The notes: generated by a model from the letters alone, not told the origin. DNA of 64,000 nt from Oceanicola sp. (GCA_017792405.1 CP051231.1:2048458-2112457), one strand, 5' to 3'. Shown: positions 34,887 through 43,698, counted from the first letter of the stretch. Numbers and translations are program-made.

Positions 34887-35099
34887 ATGACACCGATCCT
34901 GACCATCCTTCCGCGCCAGAACGGCCGGCGGAAACCCACGCCGAACGAGATCGAGGAGTTCTACCAAAACCTCGGCAAGTGGTGGGGCGCGCGGTGGTTT
35001 AACCACTTCGCAAAACGCAACGCAGAGCCAATAAACACTGATGCACAACTTATGCACATCCGATGCACATCCCATGCATACGCAATCTGCAAAGAATGA
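34887..35099 (+). CDS. Small ORF of unknown function, 70 residues
   Basis: ATG 34887 is preceded by TTGGAGG at good spacing, which is why I keep this short frame. The predicted product starts MTPILTILPRQNGRR and has a basic, aromatic middle (FYQNLGKWWGARWFNHFAKR). Its last 20 or so codons run through the 11-bp repeat array at 35041-35081, so the C-terminus may be a by-product of the array rather than a functional tail. It is divergent from the LysR gene. No family is recognised. It could be a real small basic protein or a chance ORF. Confidence 0.5.
   Translation: MTPILTILPRQNGRRKPTPNEIEEFYQNLGKWWGARWFNHFAKRNAEPINTDAQLMHIRCTSHAYAICKE
35041..35081 (-). repeat. Four-unit 11-bp tandem array (TGTGCAT core), copy B
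   Basis: On the + strand ATGCA recurs at 35041, 35052, 35063 and 35074, an exact 11-base period. Read on the - strand the units are TATGCATGGGA, TGTGCATCGGA, TGTGCATAAGT and TGTGCATCAGT, nearly the same as the array at 15391, in the same unit order. Like that array it lies next to two convergent 3' ends (small ORF and iolB). Confidence 0.7.
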
Positions 35100-35144
35100 C
35101 CGCGTGGGGCCGTTAAGCCCGCCGGACGGTGGCGCAGTGAAGGC

Positions 35145-35966
35145 TTAAGCGTCGCGCTGCGCGATCCAGTCGTGGTCGGGGTGGTTCTTGAAGCGCCACT
35201 TGCGGATCGGGCCAGCCATGACGTTGAGGTAGTACATCTCGTAGCCGTGGGGTGCGCCGCAAGGGTGGTGGCCCTTGGGGACGAGCACCACGTCATGCGA
35301 GTTGACGCTCATGGTTTCGTCGAGCGAGCCGTCCTCGGTGAAGACCCGCTGGTGGCCGTAGCCCTGCCCGGGGTTGAGCCGGTGATAGTAGGTTTCTTCG
35401 AGGTAGGTCATGTTGGGGTAGTCATCCTCGTCGTGCCGGTGCGGCGGGTAGGACGACCAGTTGCCGGCGGGGGTGAAGACCTCGGTGACGAGCAGGCTGT
35501 CGGCCACGTCGGATTCTTCCATCGCGATGGGGAAAATGTAGCGGGTGTTGCTGCCCTTTCCGCGCGTCACCTTCTCGGGGCGCGGCAGGACACGGGCCGA
35601 GTGGCCGCCTTGCCCGGCGGGCGCGGTGCAGACGCCGATGGTGCAATCGGTCGTGGCCGTCGCCTGCCAGTCGGTGCCGCCGGGAACGTAGACGCAATGG
35701 GGGGCGGTTTGCTCGAACACGTCCATCCGCTCGCCCTGCTCGCCGAAGTCCTCGCCCGCTGCCGAGATGTTGGCCTTGCCCTCGACCATGACGAGGATGA
35801 CCTCGAGATCGCCGGTGGCCTCGGAAACGCTCTCGCCCGCCTTCAGCCGGTAGCAGGAAAAGCCGACATAGCCCCAGTCGGGAGATTTCGGCGTCTTGGC
35901 GTTGGCGATGGTGATCTCGTGTATCTTGCCGGTCTCGCCGGAGGGTTTGCGGAGCAGGTCGGACAT
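35145..35966 (-). CDS. iolB: 5-deoxy-glucuronate isomerase
   Basis: A 273-residue bicupin isomerase that converts 5-deoxy-D-glucuronate to 5-dehydro-2-deoxy-D-gluconate in inositol catabolism. ATG 35966 has AAAGGAAC upstream. Recognisable features are the N-terminal FSCYRLKAGES, the cupin metal block SSYPPHRHDEDD, EETYYHRLNPGQGYGHQRVF, and VLVPKGHHPCGAPHGYEMYYLNVMAG (given in part) near the end. It is the last gene of the leftward iol operon, 11 bases after the dioxygenase gene. Confidence 0.94.
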   Translation of the reverse strand: MSDLLRKPSGETGKIHEITIANAKTPKSPDWGYVGFSCYRLKAGESVSEATGDLEVILVMVEGKANISAAGEDFGEQGERMDVFEQTAPHCVYVPGGTDWQATATTDCTIGVCTAPAGQGGHSARVLPRPEKVTRGKGSNTRYIFPIAMEESDVADSLLVTEVFTPAGNWSSYPPHRHDEDDYPNMTYLEETYYHRLNPGQGYGHQRVFTEDGSLDETMSVNSHDVVLVPKGHHPCGAPHGYEMYYLNVMAGPIRKWRFKNHPDHDWIAQRDA

Positions 35967-35977
35967 GGGCGTTCCTT

Positions 35978-37126
35978 TCAGGGCTGGCGGCGGTCGTGCT
36001 GGGCCTTGGCGGCCTCGGCGAAGGCGGCGGCGCTCCAGCCTTCGGCGCGGGCACGGCGCATCAGGGCGGCCTGGGTTTCGGGCGCGAGGCCGCCAGCGGG
36101 TGGGTCGGTGTCGAGATTGGTGGGGAAGCTGTAGCCCTCGGCGCAGGCGGCGATGGCGGCGGCTTCCTGCAGCGGCGGCAGCGCGAGGGTTAGCAGCGCC
36201 GGATAGAGAGCGAGTGACATGGCGAGGCGGTCCAGCGATTCCATCGCGCGGCCCATGGGGGAGCTGACCTGCAGCAGGTTGGCCATGCGCTGGATGTCGG
36301 CGCTTACGTTGTCGCCCGCGCCGTGGAAGAGTGCGGGGGAGAAGAAGAGCGCATCGCCCTTTTGAAGCGGGAGTTGGATGAAAGCCTCTTCGAAGTAGGC
36401 GGCGAACTCGGACTCGCGGTAGGCCATGTAGCCGGGGCCGTAGAGTTGAGAAAACGGCAGCAGCTTGGTCGGACCGGACTCCAGTGGCATGTCGCAATGG
36501 GCGACGGCGCCTTGCAGGGTGAGGAAGGGCGAGAGCTGGTGGACGTGGGCGGGGAAGCGGGCGGCCTCTTCGCCGGTCTGGAAGCCGAGGTGGAAGTCAC
36601 GGTGGGCGGTCTGGGCCTTTCCGCCGGGGCGGACGAGGTTGACCTGCGCGGTCATCTGGTAGCCCGGGCCGAGCCATGCCTCGGCGACGGCGTCGATGGC
36701 GGGGCTGGCGAAGCTGGAGGCGAAGGCCTGCGGATCGCGCAGGCAGAGCTTTTGTAGCGAGTTCCAGATGCGATCGTTGGCCCCGGCGGCGGCGAAATGG
36801 TCGGCCTTGGCGCCGGATGCGGCCTTTTCATCGGCGATGATCGCCTCGTAGGCGGAGGAGGCGGCATCGAGGGCGGCGTGGTCGGGGACGGCCTGCCGGA
36901 GCACCAGAACGCCGGAATGGTCGCGCAGGACGGCGGCCCATTCGGCCATGAGGGCGGTGCGCTCGGCAGGGTCATCGAGGGTGAGCGCGGCCACGTCATA
37001 GAGCGGCACGTTCTTTTCGATGGCGGCGGCGCGGGGGGCGTCGGCGGGCGCGAGCTGGCGGGAGGTCAGCGCCTTGAAGGCGGCGAGGTCGCAGCTTGCG
37101 GCGGAGTAATAGGCGGTGTCCTTCAT
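35978..37126 (-). CDS. Phytanoyl-CoA dioxygenase family protein within the iol operon
   Basis: A 382-residue Fe(II)/2-oxoglutarate-dependent dioxygenase-type protein; ATG 37126 with GGAGGA upstream. The facial triad is visible as H175-x-D177 (TAHRDFHLGF) and distal His268 (ALFHGAGDN), with Arg280 as a possible 2-oxoglutarate anchor. The start overlaps a small membrane-protein gene by four bases, and iolB follows after 11 bases, so it is a full member of the iol operon. It is not part of the textbook myo-inositol route. It may process a derivative such as a methylated or otherwise modified inositol, which is inference from position. Confidence 0.83.
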   Translation of the reverse strand: MKDTAYYSAASCDLAAFKALTSRQLAPADAPRAAAIEKNVPLYDVAALTLDDPAERTALMAEWAAVLRDHSGVLVLRQAVPDHAALDAASSAYEAIIADEKAASGAKADHFAAAGANDRIWNSLQKLCLRDPQAFASSFASPAIDAVAEAWLGPGYQMTAQVNLVRPGGKAQTAHRDFHLGFQTGEEAARFPAHVHQLSPFLTLQGAVAHCDMPLESGPTKLLPFSQLYGPGYMAYRESEFAAYFEEAFIQLPLQKGDALFFSPALFHGAGDNVSADIQRMANLLQVSSPMGRAMESLDRLAMSLALYPALLTLALPPLQEAAAIAACAEGYSFPTNLDTDPPAGGLAPETQAALMRRARAEGWSAAAFAEAAKAQHDRRQP

Positions 37127-37323
37127 TCCTCTTCCTCCGGGTCGGTCCATGCGATGAAGAACTGAAAGGCCATCCACGCCCCGGCGACGGCGAAGGCCAC
37201 GGCCCAAGGGGTTGCGCCCATCGCAAGCTCCACACCGGCCCATACGAAGCAGAGGACGGTGGCCAGCACCCGCCGCCACATGGGGCGGAAGAAGGGATGC
37301 TGGAGGTTGAAGAAGTCACCCAT
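37123..37323 (-). CDS. Small two-helix membrane protein in the iol operon
   Basis: A 66-residue protein: an aromatic N-terminus (MGDFFNLQHPFFRPMWRR), two hydrophobic helices at about residues 19-36 and 40-58 and an acidic tail DPEEEE. Its ATG overlaps the iolE stop by one base and its stop overlaps the dioxygenase ATG, so translation of the three is coupled. It resembles small DUF-type membrane proteins sometimes seen with sugar catabolic genes, but I cannot name the family or function. Confidence 0.75.
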   Translation of the reverse strand: MGDFFNLQHPFFRPMWRRVLATVLCFVWAGVELAMGATPWAVAFAVAGAWMAFQFFIAWTDPEEEE

Positions 37324-38225
37324 CAGGAAATTTCGAGCCCCGCGTTCTGGCAGGCGGCGACGATGGTTTCGTATCCGAGCTTGGAATAGTCGTAGGGCGG
37401 CGCCTTGGCCGGGTCCTGCTCGGCCTCCACCACGATCCAGCCTGCGTAATCCATTGCGGCGAGTTTCTTCGTGATCGCGGCAAAGTCAATGCAACCCTCC
37501 GGGTCGCCGGGCACGGTGAAGGCACCCGCGATGACGGCATCGAGGAAGGAGCCGTTCGACGCGCGGATCTGCTCGACGACCTTGGGGCGCACGTCCTTGT
37601 AGTGGACGTGGTGGATGCGGTCGGCCCAGCGGGTGAGCACGGCCATCTCGTCGGAGCCGCCGAAGCGGAGGTGGCCGGTATCGTAGAGCAGGTGGACCTC
37701 GGTCGGGCTGCCCTCCATGAGCCAGTTCACATCGTCCTCGTCTTCGATGATCGAGCCCATGTGGTGGTGATAGGCGAGCGGCATGCCCTGCCCTTCCATC
37801 CACTTTGCGAGTTCGCCGAGCTTGGCGGCATAGGCCAGCACCTCATCACGGCTGAGCTTGGGGCGGTTTGCCACCGGGGTGGCCGGGTCGCCCTGCACGG
37901 TGTTGGAGCATTCGGCATAAACGATGCAGGGGGCATTCAGGGCGATGAACTGCTCGACTTGCGCGGCGACCACCTTTTTCTCGGTTTCCAGATCGTTCAC
38001 CAGGAGGTTGCCCGAGCACCATCCGCCGCAGAGGGCGATGTCGTTGATGTCGAGGTAGTGGCGCAGGCCGGGCGTATCGTGCGGCATGCGCTGCCCACGC
38101 TCGACGCCGGTGTAGCCGATCTCGCGGCTCTCTTTGAGCGCCTGCTCCATCGTGTAGGCGGCGGTGAGGTCGGGCAGATCGTCGTTCTGCCAGGCGATGG
38201 GGGAGATGCCGATTTTGACGGGCAT
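37323..38225 (-). CDS. iolE: Myo-inosose-2 dehydratase
   Basis: A 300-residue TIM-barrel of the xylose-isomerase-like superfamily; it dehydrates 2-keto-myo-inositol. Typical blocks are MPVKIGISPIAWQNDDLPDL at the N-terminus, LAYHHHMGSIIEDEDDV with metal-binding acid and His residues, LLYDTGHLRFGG and the C-terminal YAGWIVVEAEQDP. Length is as expected. It is the third gene of the operon, after iolC and iolD (five bases after iolD). Confidence 0.95.
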   Translation of the reverse strand: MPVKIGISPIAWQNDDLPDLTAAYTMEQALKESREIGYTGVERGQRMPHDTPGLRHYLDINDIALCGGWCSGNLLVNDLETEKKVVAAQVEQFIALNAPCIVYAECSNTVQGDPATPVANRPKLSRDEVLAYAAKLGELAKWMEGQGMPLAYHHHMGSIIEDEDDVNWLMEGSPTEVHLLYDTGHLRFGGSDEMAVLTRWADRIHHVHYKDVRPKVVEQIRASNGSFLDAVIAGAFTVPGDPEGCIDFAAITKKLAAMDYAGWIVVEAEQDPAKAPPYDYSKLGYETIVAACQNAGLEIS

Positions 38226-38230
38226 GGGTG

Positions 38231-40060
38231 TTATCCTGCGATCTGGGATTTGCGGGCGGTCTCATAGGCCTTGCGGGCCTGCGCGACCTCATCGCGGGTG
38301 GAGGTTTCGGGCACCGCGACATCCCACCAGTGGCCGCCGTGGGGCGTAGAGGGGTATGGATCGGTGTTGATGACCACCACGTAGGGGCCGGTGGTCTTGT
38401 GGCGGGTGGCGAGCGCGGCCTCCAGCTCTTCGATGGTGTTCACCTGCACCGCCTCGGCGCCCATCGAGGCGGCGTGGGCGGCGAAGTCGATGTTGGAAGG
38501 CTGGCTGTGGATCGTGTGCTCCAGCAGGTTGTTGAACTCCGCCCCGCCGGTGCCCATTTGCAGCCGGTTGATGCAGCCGTAGCCCCGGTTGTCGGTGATC
38601 ACGACGGTGAAGGGCACGCCCATCATGGCGGCGGTGGCCATCTCGGAGTTGGCCATCATGTAGGAGCCGTCGCCGACCATGCAGATCACGTCACGCTCGG
38701 GCTGGGCCAGCTTGATGCCCATCGCGCCGGCGATCTCGTAGCCCATGCAGCTGAAGCCATATTCCATGTGGTAGGCGCCCGGGCGCGGGGCCTTCCAGAG
38801 CTTGTGCAGCTCGCCGGGCATGGTGCCTGCGGCGCACATGACCACGGTATCCTCGTGGCTGGCGCGCTGCACGGCGCCGATCACCTGCTGGTCGGTGGGC
38901 AGCGCGTTGTCGCCTTCGGGGGCCTCAGTGAGCGGATCGACGGCGGCGAACCAGTTGGATTTGAGCGCGGCATCGGGGGCTTCGGCCTTGTAGTCGCCGA
39001 GCGCGTTGGTGAGCGCCTCAAGCCCCTCGCGGGCATCGGCCATCAGCGGCATGGCGCCGTGCTTCGTGGCATCGTAGGCGGCGACGTTGAGGGAGATCAG
39101 CGTGGGGTTGGCGGCGAAGAGCGCCCAGCTGCCGGTGGTGAAATCCTGAAAGCGTGTGCCGACGCCGAGGACCAGATCAGCCTTGGCGCAGGCCTCGTTG
39201 GCGGAGGATGCGCCGGTGACGCCGACAGGGCCGAGGTTGAGCGAGTCGTCCCACGGGAGGGCCGATTTGCCGGCCTGGGTTTCGACCACGGGGATGTTGT
39301 GGCGGGCGGCGAAGGTTTGCAGCTCGGCGCAGGCGTGGGAGTAATGCGTGCCGCCCCCGGCGACGATGACCGGGTGCTTGGCGGCGCGGATCGCGTCTGC
39401 CGCCTCGGACAGCTCGTAGGCATCGGGGCCTTGGCGGCGCAGGTGCCACGTGCGGGGCGCGAAGAAGCTCTCGGGCCAATCGAAGGCCTCAGCCTGTACA
39501 TCCTGACAGAAGGCGAGGCAGACCGGGCCGCACTCTGCCGGGTCGGTCATGGTGCGGAAGGCGCGGGGCAGCGCAGTGAGAAGCTGCTCGGGGCGGGTGA
39601 TCCGGTCGAAGTAGCGGGTGACGGGCTTGAAGCAGTCGTTCGCGCTGGTGGTGCCATCGGAGAAGTCTTCAATCTGCTGAAGCACCGGGTCGGGGCCCCG
39701 GTTTGCAAACACGTCACCGGGGATCAGCAGCAGCGGCAGGCGGTTGACGTGGGCCAGCGCGGCGGCGGTGACCATGTTGGTGGCACCGGGGCCGATGGAG
39801 GAGGTGACCGCCATGGCGCGGCTGCGGCCGAGCTGCTTGGTGTAGGCCAGCGCGGCGTGGCACATGGTTTGCTCGTTGTGGCCGCGCCATGTGGGGATGG
39901 CATCGCGCGCGGCGTGGAGCGCCTCGCCAAGGCCTGCCACATTGCCGTGGCCGAAGATTGCCCAGACGCCCGCGATGAAGGGCTCGCCCGACTCGGTGAG
40001 CTGCGCGGTGAGGTATCGCACGAGGGCCTGTGCGGCGGTGAGGCGGATGGTCTTGCTCAT
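38231..40060 (-). CDS. iolD: 3D-(3,5/4)-trihydroxycyclohexane-1,2-dione hydrolase
   Basis: A 609-residue thiamine-diphosphate enzyme that opens the cyclohexane ring in inositol catabolism. The N-terminal PYR domain begins IRLTAAQALVRYLTAQ and has IFGHGNVAGLGEAL, which is characteristic of IolD. The ThDP motif is VGDGSYMMANSEMATAAM near residue 450. The C-terminus ends with HGGHWWDVAVPE, also typical. Its ATG overlaps the iolC stop (ATGA). Confidence 0.95.
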   Translation of the reverse strand: MSKTIRLTAAQALVRYLTAQLTESGEPFIAGVWAIFGHGNVAGLGEALHAARDAIPTWRGHNEQTMCHAALAYTKQLGRSRAMAVTSSIGPGATNMVTAAALAHVNRLPLLLIPGDVFANRGPDPVLQQIEDFSDGTTSANDCFKPVTRYFDRITRPEQLLTALPRAFRTMTDPAECGPVCLAFCQDVQAEAFDWPESFFAPRTWHLRRQGPDAYELSEAADAIRAAKHPVIVAGGGTHYSHACAELQTFAARHNIPVVETQAGKSALPWDDSLNLGPVGVTGASSANEACAKADLVLGVGTRFQDFTTGSWALFAANPTLISLNVAAYDATKHGAMPLMADAREGLEALTNALGDYKAEAPDAALKSNWFAAVDPLTEAPEGDNALPTDQQVIGAVQRASHEDTVVMCAAGTMPGELHKLWKAPRPGAYHMEYGFSCMGYEIAGAMGIKLAQPERDVICMVGDGSYMMANSEMATAAMMGVPFTVVITDNRGYGCINRLQMGTGGAEFNNLLEHTIHSQPSNIDFAAHAASMGAEAVQVNTIEELEAALATRHKTTGPYVVVINTDPYPSTPHGGHWWDVAVPETSTRDEVAQARKAYETARKSQIAG

Positions 40061-41979
40061 GCGGCGTCCTCCTTTTGCGCGGCGGCGCGGGCCTCGTCCC
40101 AGAGGGTGCAGAGGCGGGTGTAATTGGCGGCCATGGTGGAGATGGCTGCGGCGTCATCGACCTCGCCTTTCATCCAGGCGCGGGCGGTATCGCCAAAGAG
40201 CGTGCGGCCCACGGCGAAGCCTTTGACCAGCGGCTGGCGGGCGGCGAGGGCGAAGCTGGCGGCGAGCTCGGCTTCGGGCGCGTCGAGACCGAGCACGACG
40301 ATGCCGCGGGTGTGCCGGTCGTGCGCCTCGATGGCTTGGACGGCCTTGGCCCAAGCCTCCTTGGTCTTGAAGGGTTCCAGCTTCCACCAGTCGGGGTAGA
40401 TGCCGGCAGCGTAGATGCGCTCGATGATCTTGGGCGTGGTTTCGGGCACCACGGCGCCGACCTTGGAGGGGATGACCTCCAGCAGGAACTCGAGGGAGTT
40501 GCGGCGGGCGGCGGCGGCGAGGCGGGTGAGAGAAGAGAGGTGATCTTCCCACATCGCATCGTCATCATCGGGGTGGCAAAAGCAGAGGGCCTTGACCACG
40601 TTGCTCTGAGGCCATTGCGCGAGGCCACCGAAATCAGGGCCGAGCTCGGGCTCGTAGCGCAGCGGGCGGGAGCCGGGCCATTCGACGGGTCGGCCGATCC
40701 AGAGATCGCCCTCGGCGGCGTCCATCAGGGCGTGCTTGCCGAGGCGGCCATCGCAGAGGATGCCGTAGCCGGGGCGGCCCTGCGCGACCTCGCGGGTGGC
40801 GGCGAGGCAGAGCTGCTTGAAGGCGCCGATCTTGTCGGTGGTGGCGCCCTCCATCTCTTCAAGCTGGGAGCGGTGATCGAAGGCGAAGATGTGCATAGAC
40901 GGCCAGTCGCCCTTGCGGTTGGTGGCCCAGTGAATCTGCTCCAGCTCGGCATCGTTGCGCAAATCGGGGCGGATGACGCCGCGCTTGAGGAAGAAGGTGA
41001 GTTCTTCCCAGCTGGGATAGGCCGGGGTGCAGCCGTGGCGGGAGACGGCGAAGGCGCCGCAGGCGTTGGCATAGGTGAGCGCGGTGGGCCAATCCTCGCC
41101 TTTGAGCCAGCCGCGGAGCAGGCCGGACATGAAGCCATCGCCCGCACCCAGCACGTTGAAGACCTCGATCGGGAAGCCGGGGCCGCTTTCGCCCTCGTCG
41201 AGCGAGCCGGGGATCTCGCCGCTGAAGGCCACTGCACCCATCGGGCCGCGCTTGCAGACGAGGGTGGCAGAGGAGACAGCGCGCACGGCGCGGAGAGCCT
41301 CCAGCGTGTCGGTGCTGCCGCCGGCGATGTGGAACTCCTCCTCAGTGCCGACGATCAGGTCGAAGAGGTGGAGGGTGGATTGCAGCTTGGCGGTGACGGC
41401 GGCACTTTCGATAAAGCGCTCCTCCCCTGCCCCATGGCCAGCGAGGCCCCAGAGGTTGGGGCGATAGTCGATATCCAGCGCGGTTTGCGCACCGTTTTCG
41501 CGGGCGAGCTTTAGGGCCTTGAGGGTGGCGGCCTCGACCTGCGGGTGGCTGAGGTGGGTGCCGGTGGCGGTGACGCAGCGAGCCTCGGCGATGAAGGCGG
41601 GGTCGATATCATCCTCTGACAGGGCCATGTCAGCGCAGTTCTCGCGGACGAAGATGAGCGGAAAGCGCTCCTGATCGCGGATGCCGAGGAGCACGAGGGC
41701 GGTGAGGCGCTCGGGGTCGGTGGCGACGCCGCGGGTATCGACGCCTTCGGCTTCGAGCTGCTCGCGGATGAACCGGCCCATGTGCTCGTCGCCCACGCGG
41801 GTGATGAGCGCCGATTTCAGGCCGAGCCGCGCGGTACCTGCGGCGATGTTGGTGGGCGAGCCGCCGATGTACTTTTCGAAGCTGCGCATATCTTCCAGCC
41901 GCCCGCCGATCTGGGCGCCGTAAAGGTCCACCGAGCTGCGGCCGATGGTGATAACGTCGAGCGGTTTTGCGGCGGTCAT
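40057..41979 (-). CDS. iolC: Bifunctional 5-dehydro-2-deoxygluconokinase/DUF2090 aldolase-like protein
   Basis: A 640-residue fusion. Residues 1-320 are a PfkB-family sugar kinase (VITIGRSSVDLYG at the start, the IGGSPTNIAAGTARLG substrate loop and the catalytic NVLGAGDGFMSGLL); it phosphorylates 5-dehydro-2-deoxygluconate. Residues about 330-640 are a DUF2090 domain of the aldolase superfamily (MHIFAFDHRSQLEEM, LEVIPSK, WWKLEPFKTKEAW), which is thought to take the place of IolJ. The fusion is common in Alphaproteobacteria. It is the first gene of the operon. The frame is open far upstream on this strand, but homology begins at the ATG at 41979. Confidence 0.94.
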   Translation of the reverse strand: MTAAKPLDVITIGRSSVDLYGAQIGGRLEDMRSFEKYIGGSPTNIAAGTARLGLKSALITRVGDEHMGRFIREQLEAEGVDTRGVATDPERLTALVLLGIRDQERFPLIFVRENCADMALSEDDIDPAFIAEARCVTATGTHLSHPQVEAATLKALKLARENGAQTALDIDYRPNLWGLAGHGAGEERFIESAAVTAKLQSTLHLFDLIVGTEEEFHIAGGSTDTLEALRAVRAVSSATLVCKRGPMGAVAFSGEIPGSLDEGESGPGFPIEVFNVLGAGDGFMSGLLRGWLKGEDWPTALTYANACGAFAVSRHGCTPAYPSWEELTFFLKRGVIRPDLRNDAELEQIHWATNRKGDWPSMHIFAFDHRSQLEEMEGATTDKIGAFKQLCLAATREVAQGRPGYGILCDGRLGKHALMDAAEGDLWIGRPVEWPGSRPLRYEPELGPDFGGLAQWPQSNVVKALCFCHPDDDDAMWEDHLSSLTRLAAAARRNSLEFLLEVIPSKVGAVVPETTPKIIERIYAAGIYPDWWKLEPFKTKEAWAKAVQAIEAHDRHTRGIVVLGLDAPEAELAASFALAARQPLVKGFAVGRTLFGDTARAWMKGEVDDAAAISTMAANYTRLCTLWDEARAAAQKEDAA

Positions 41980-42108
41980 GCGATGACCCAACCGGCTGCT
42001 GTGATGCACGGTTTCACTGGCTTCCTCCCTGTGCCACCCAGAGGTGTTGCTGGCTGAATGCCGGAGCCGGGCGGCCCGCGTCAACGTGTGACGAGGCTGT
42101 TTGGTGGT

Positions 42109-42127
42109 TTTCATATCATTCATGAAA
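42109..42127. promoter_or_regulatory. Inverted repeat TTTCAT-N7-ATGAAA
   Basis: Perfect 6-base arms separated by seven bases, 130 bases upstream of iolC. It lies 35 bases from the 18-base dyad at 42163 and shares its ATG/CAT arm content. It may be a regulator site or promoter-associated dyad. Confidence 0.45.
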
Positions 42128-42162
42128 GCTTTGCGCCGCTTCACGCCGAAACCCGCAGGAGG

Positions 42163-42180
42163 ATGATGGTTTTTCATCAT
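42163..42180. promoter_or_regulatory. Dyad ATGATG-GTTTTT-CATCAT, candidate iol operator 1
   Basis: An 18-base element with perfect 6-base arms around GTTTTT. A second copy with two changes lies at 42405-42421, nearer the Gfo/Idh/MocA start. Repetition in the same divergent region supports a regulator-binding function. Confidence 0.55.
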
Positions 42181-42404
42181 GCCAATTGGCGTGTCAGAGC
42201 GTGTCGGGGCGGTGCATGGCATTGGGCGCGAGGGTGTGGAGACGGTGTGAGAGCGGGCCGAGTCTGCCTTGGCTGGGCGTGCTGCCGTAAGCCGCCAAGC
42301 TGCCGGAAAGGTGGGACCGTGGGGCAGGAAATGCCGTAAAAAGACCGGTGCGTCGGCGATCTGGGTGGGCTTTGAGTTGCTCTGGCTTGGAGGAAGCCGG
42401 CGAC

Positions 42405-42421
42405 ATGATGGTTTTCTATCA
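42405..42421. promoter_or_regulatory. Imperfect dyad ATGATG-GTTTTC-TATCA, candidate iol operator 2
   Basis: A close repeat of the element at 42163-42180, 113 bases before the ATG at 42535. One arm has a single mismatch. A GC at the right flank is also shared by the two copies. Confidence 0.5.
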
Positions 42422-42534
42422 GGCACGCGCGCGTGTTTTGACGCGGAATGATGGGATTTTTTACCCCCTGCCCTGCTTTCTCTTGGCCCGAAGCCACGCG
42501 GGAGGCTAGCACATGGCAAAACGGGAGGGTTTTC

Positions 42535-43653
42535 ATGGCACGCATCGGAGTGGGGCTGATCGGCACGGGGTTCATGGGCAAGGCCCATGCGCTGGCGTGG
42601 CGCGGGGCGCGGGCGGTGATGGGGGGCGACAGCGAGATTGCGCTGGCCCACCTTTGCGAGATGCCGCTCGCGAAAGCGGATAAACTCGCCGCCGATTGGG
42701 GTTTTGCCCGCGCGGGCGACGACTGGCGCGCGCTGGTGGAAGACCCCGCGGTGGATGTGGTGTCGATCACCACGCCCAACGGGCTGCACGCGCCGATGGC
42801 GATTGCAGCCGTAGAGGCAGGCAAGCACGTGTGGTGCGAGAAGCCGATGGCGCTGACGCTGGAAGAGGCCGAGGCGATGGTGGCGGCGGCCAAGGCGAGC
42901 GGCAAGGTCACGCTGGTGGGCTACAACTACGTCCGCAACCCGGCGCTGCACCATGCTGCCAAGCTCATCGCCGAAGGTCGGATTGGCCGGGTGGTGCATG
43001 TTCGCGGCTTCTACGACGAGGATTATCAGGCCGATGGCGCGCTGCCCTGGACCTGGCGGGCCAAGCTTTCGGAGGCCGGGCTGGGGGCGCTGGGGGACAT
43101 GGGGTGCCATCTGGTTTCGATGATCATGCAGCTTGTTGGCCCGATCGAGAGCGTGCTGGCGGAGACCCAGATCATCCACGAAACCCGTCCCGTGGAGGGT
43201 GGCGGGCGCGCGCCGGTGGAGAATGAGGATGTAGCCACGGCACTGATCCGGCTGAAGGGCGGCGCGCGGGGGATGATCACCACCAGCCGCAGTGCATGGG
43301 GCCGGAAGAACCGGATTGATCTGGAGATTCATGGTACCGAGGGGCAGATCACTTTCGAGCAGGAGCGGATGAACGAGATGCGGATCTACGTGAACGAGGG
43401 GGAGAAGGCCGAACAAGGGTTCAAGACCATCCTCACCGGGCCGCAGCACCCGCCCTATGCCGCCTTCTGCCCGGCGCCGGGGCATCAGCTGGGCTTCAAC
43501 GACCTGAAGGTGCTGGAGGCCGCCGAACTGGTGGAGACCATCGAAGGGCGGCACCGGGCATGGCCGGATTTTGCCGAGGCGATGGAGATCGAGCGGGTGA
43601 TCCATGCGATTGCGGAAAGCGCGAACACGGAGGCGCGGGTTTCGCTGGTGTGA
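42535..43653 (+). CDS. Gfo/Idh/MocA family oxidoreductase
   Basis: A 372-residue NAD(P)-dependent sugar or inositol dehydrogenase-type protein. ATG 42535 has GGGAGGG upstream. The Rossmann motif GLIGTGFMGKAHALAW is at residues 7-22, the family signature CEKPMALTLEEAEAM near residue 100 and the C-terminal strand domain with GDMGCHLVSM near 190. It is divergent from the iol operon and shares its putative operators. In that setting it may oxidise myo- or scyllo-inositol or an inositol derivative, as no iolG gene is otherwise seen. A role with the ytf-type importer is also possible. Confidence 0.86.
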   Translation: MARIGVGLIGTGFMGKAHALAWRGARAVMGGDSEIALAHLCEMPLAKADKLAADWGFARAGDDWRALVEDPAVDVVSITTPNGLHAPMAIAAVEAGKHVWCEKPMALTLEEAEAMVAAAKASGKVTLVGYNYVRNPALHHAAKLIAEGRIGRVVHVRGFYDEDYQADGALPWTWRAKLSEAGLGALGDMGCHLVSMIMQLVGPIESVLAETQIIHETRPVEGGGRAPVENEDVATALIRLKGGARGMITTSRSAWGRKNRIDLEIHGTEGQITFEQERMNEMRIYVNEGEKAEQGFKTILTGPQHPPYAAFCPAPGHQLGFNDLKVLEAAELVETIEGRHRAWPDFAEAMEIERVIHAIAESANTEARVSLV

Positions 43654-43698
43654 TCCGCGCCGATCCGCGAGGCTCGGGGTAGAGGAACGGAGGCGCGG

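Larger units (their letters stand above)
41980..42534. promoter_or_regulatory. Divergent regulatory region between iolC and the Gfo/Idh/MocA gene
   Basis: A 555-base gap with no supported gene. It holds several dyads: TTTCAT/ATGAAA at 42109-42127, ATGATGGTTTTTCATCAT at 42163-42180, and a near copy ATGATGGTTTTCTATCA at 42405-42421. These are the best candidates for operators of an inositol regulator. The relevant regulator gene is not adjacent on the iolC side. Confidence 0.6.
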
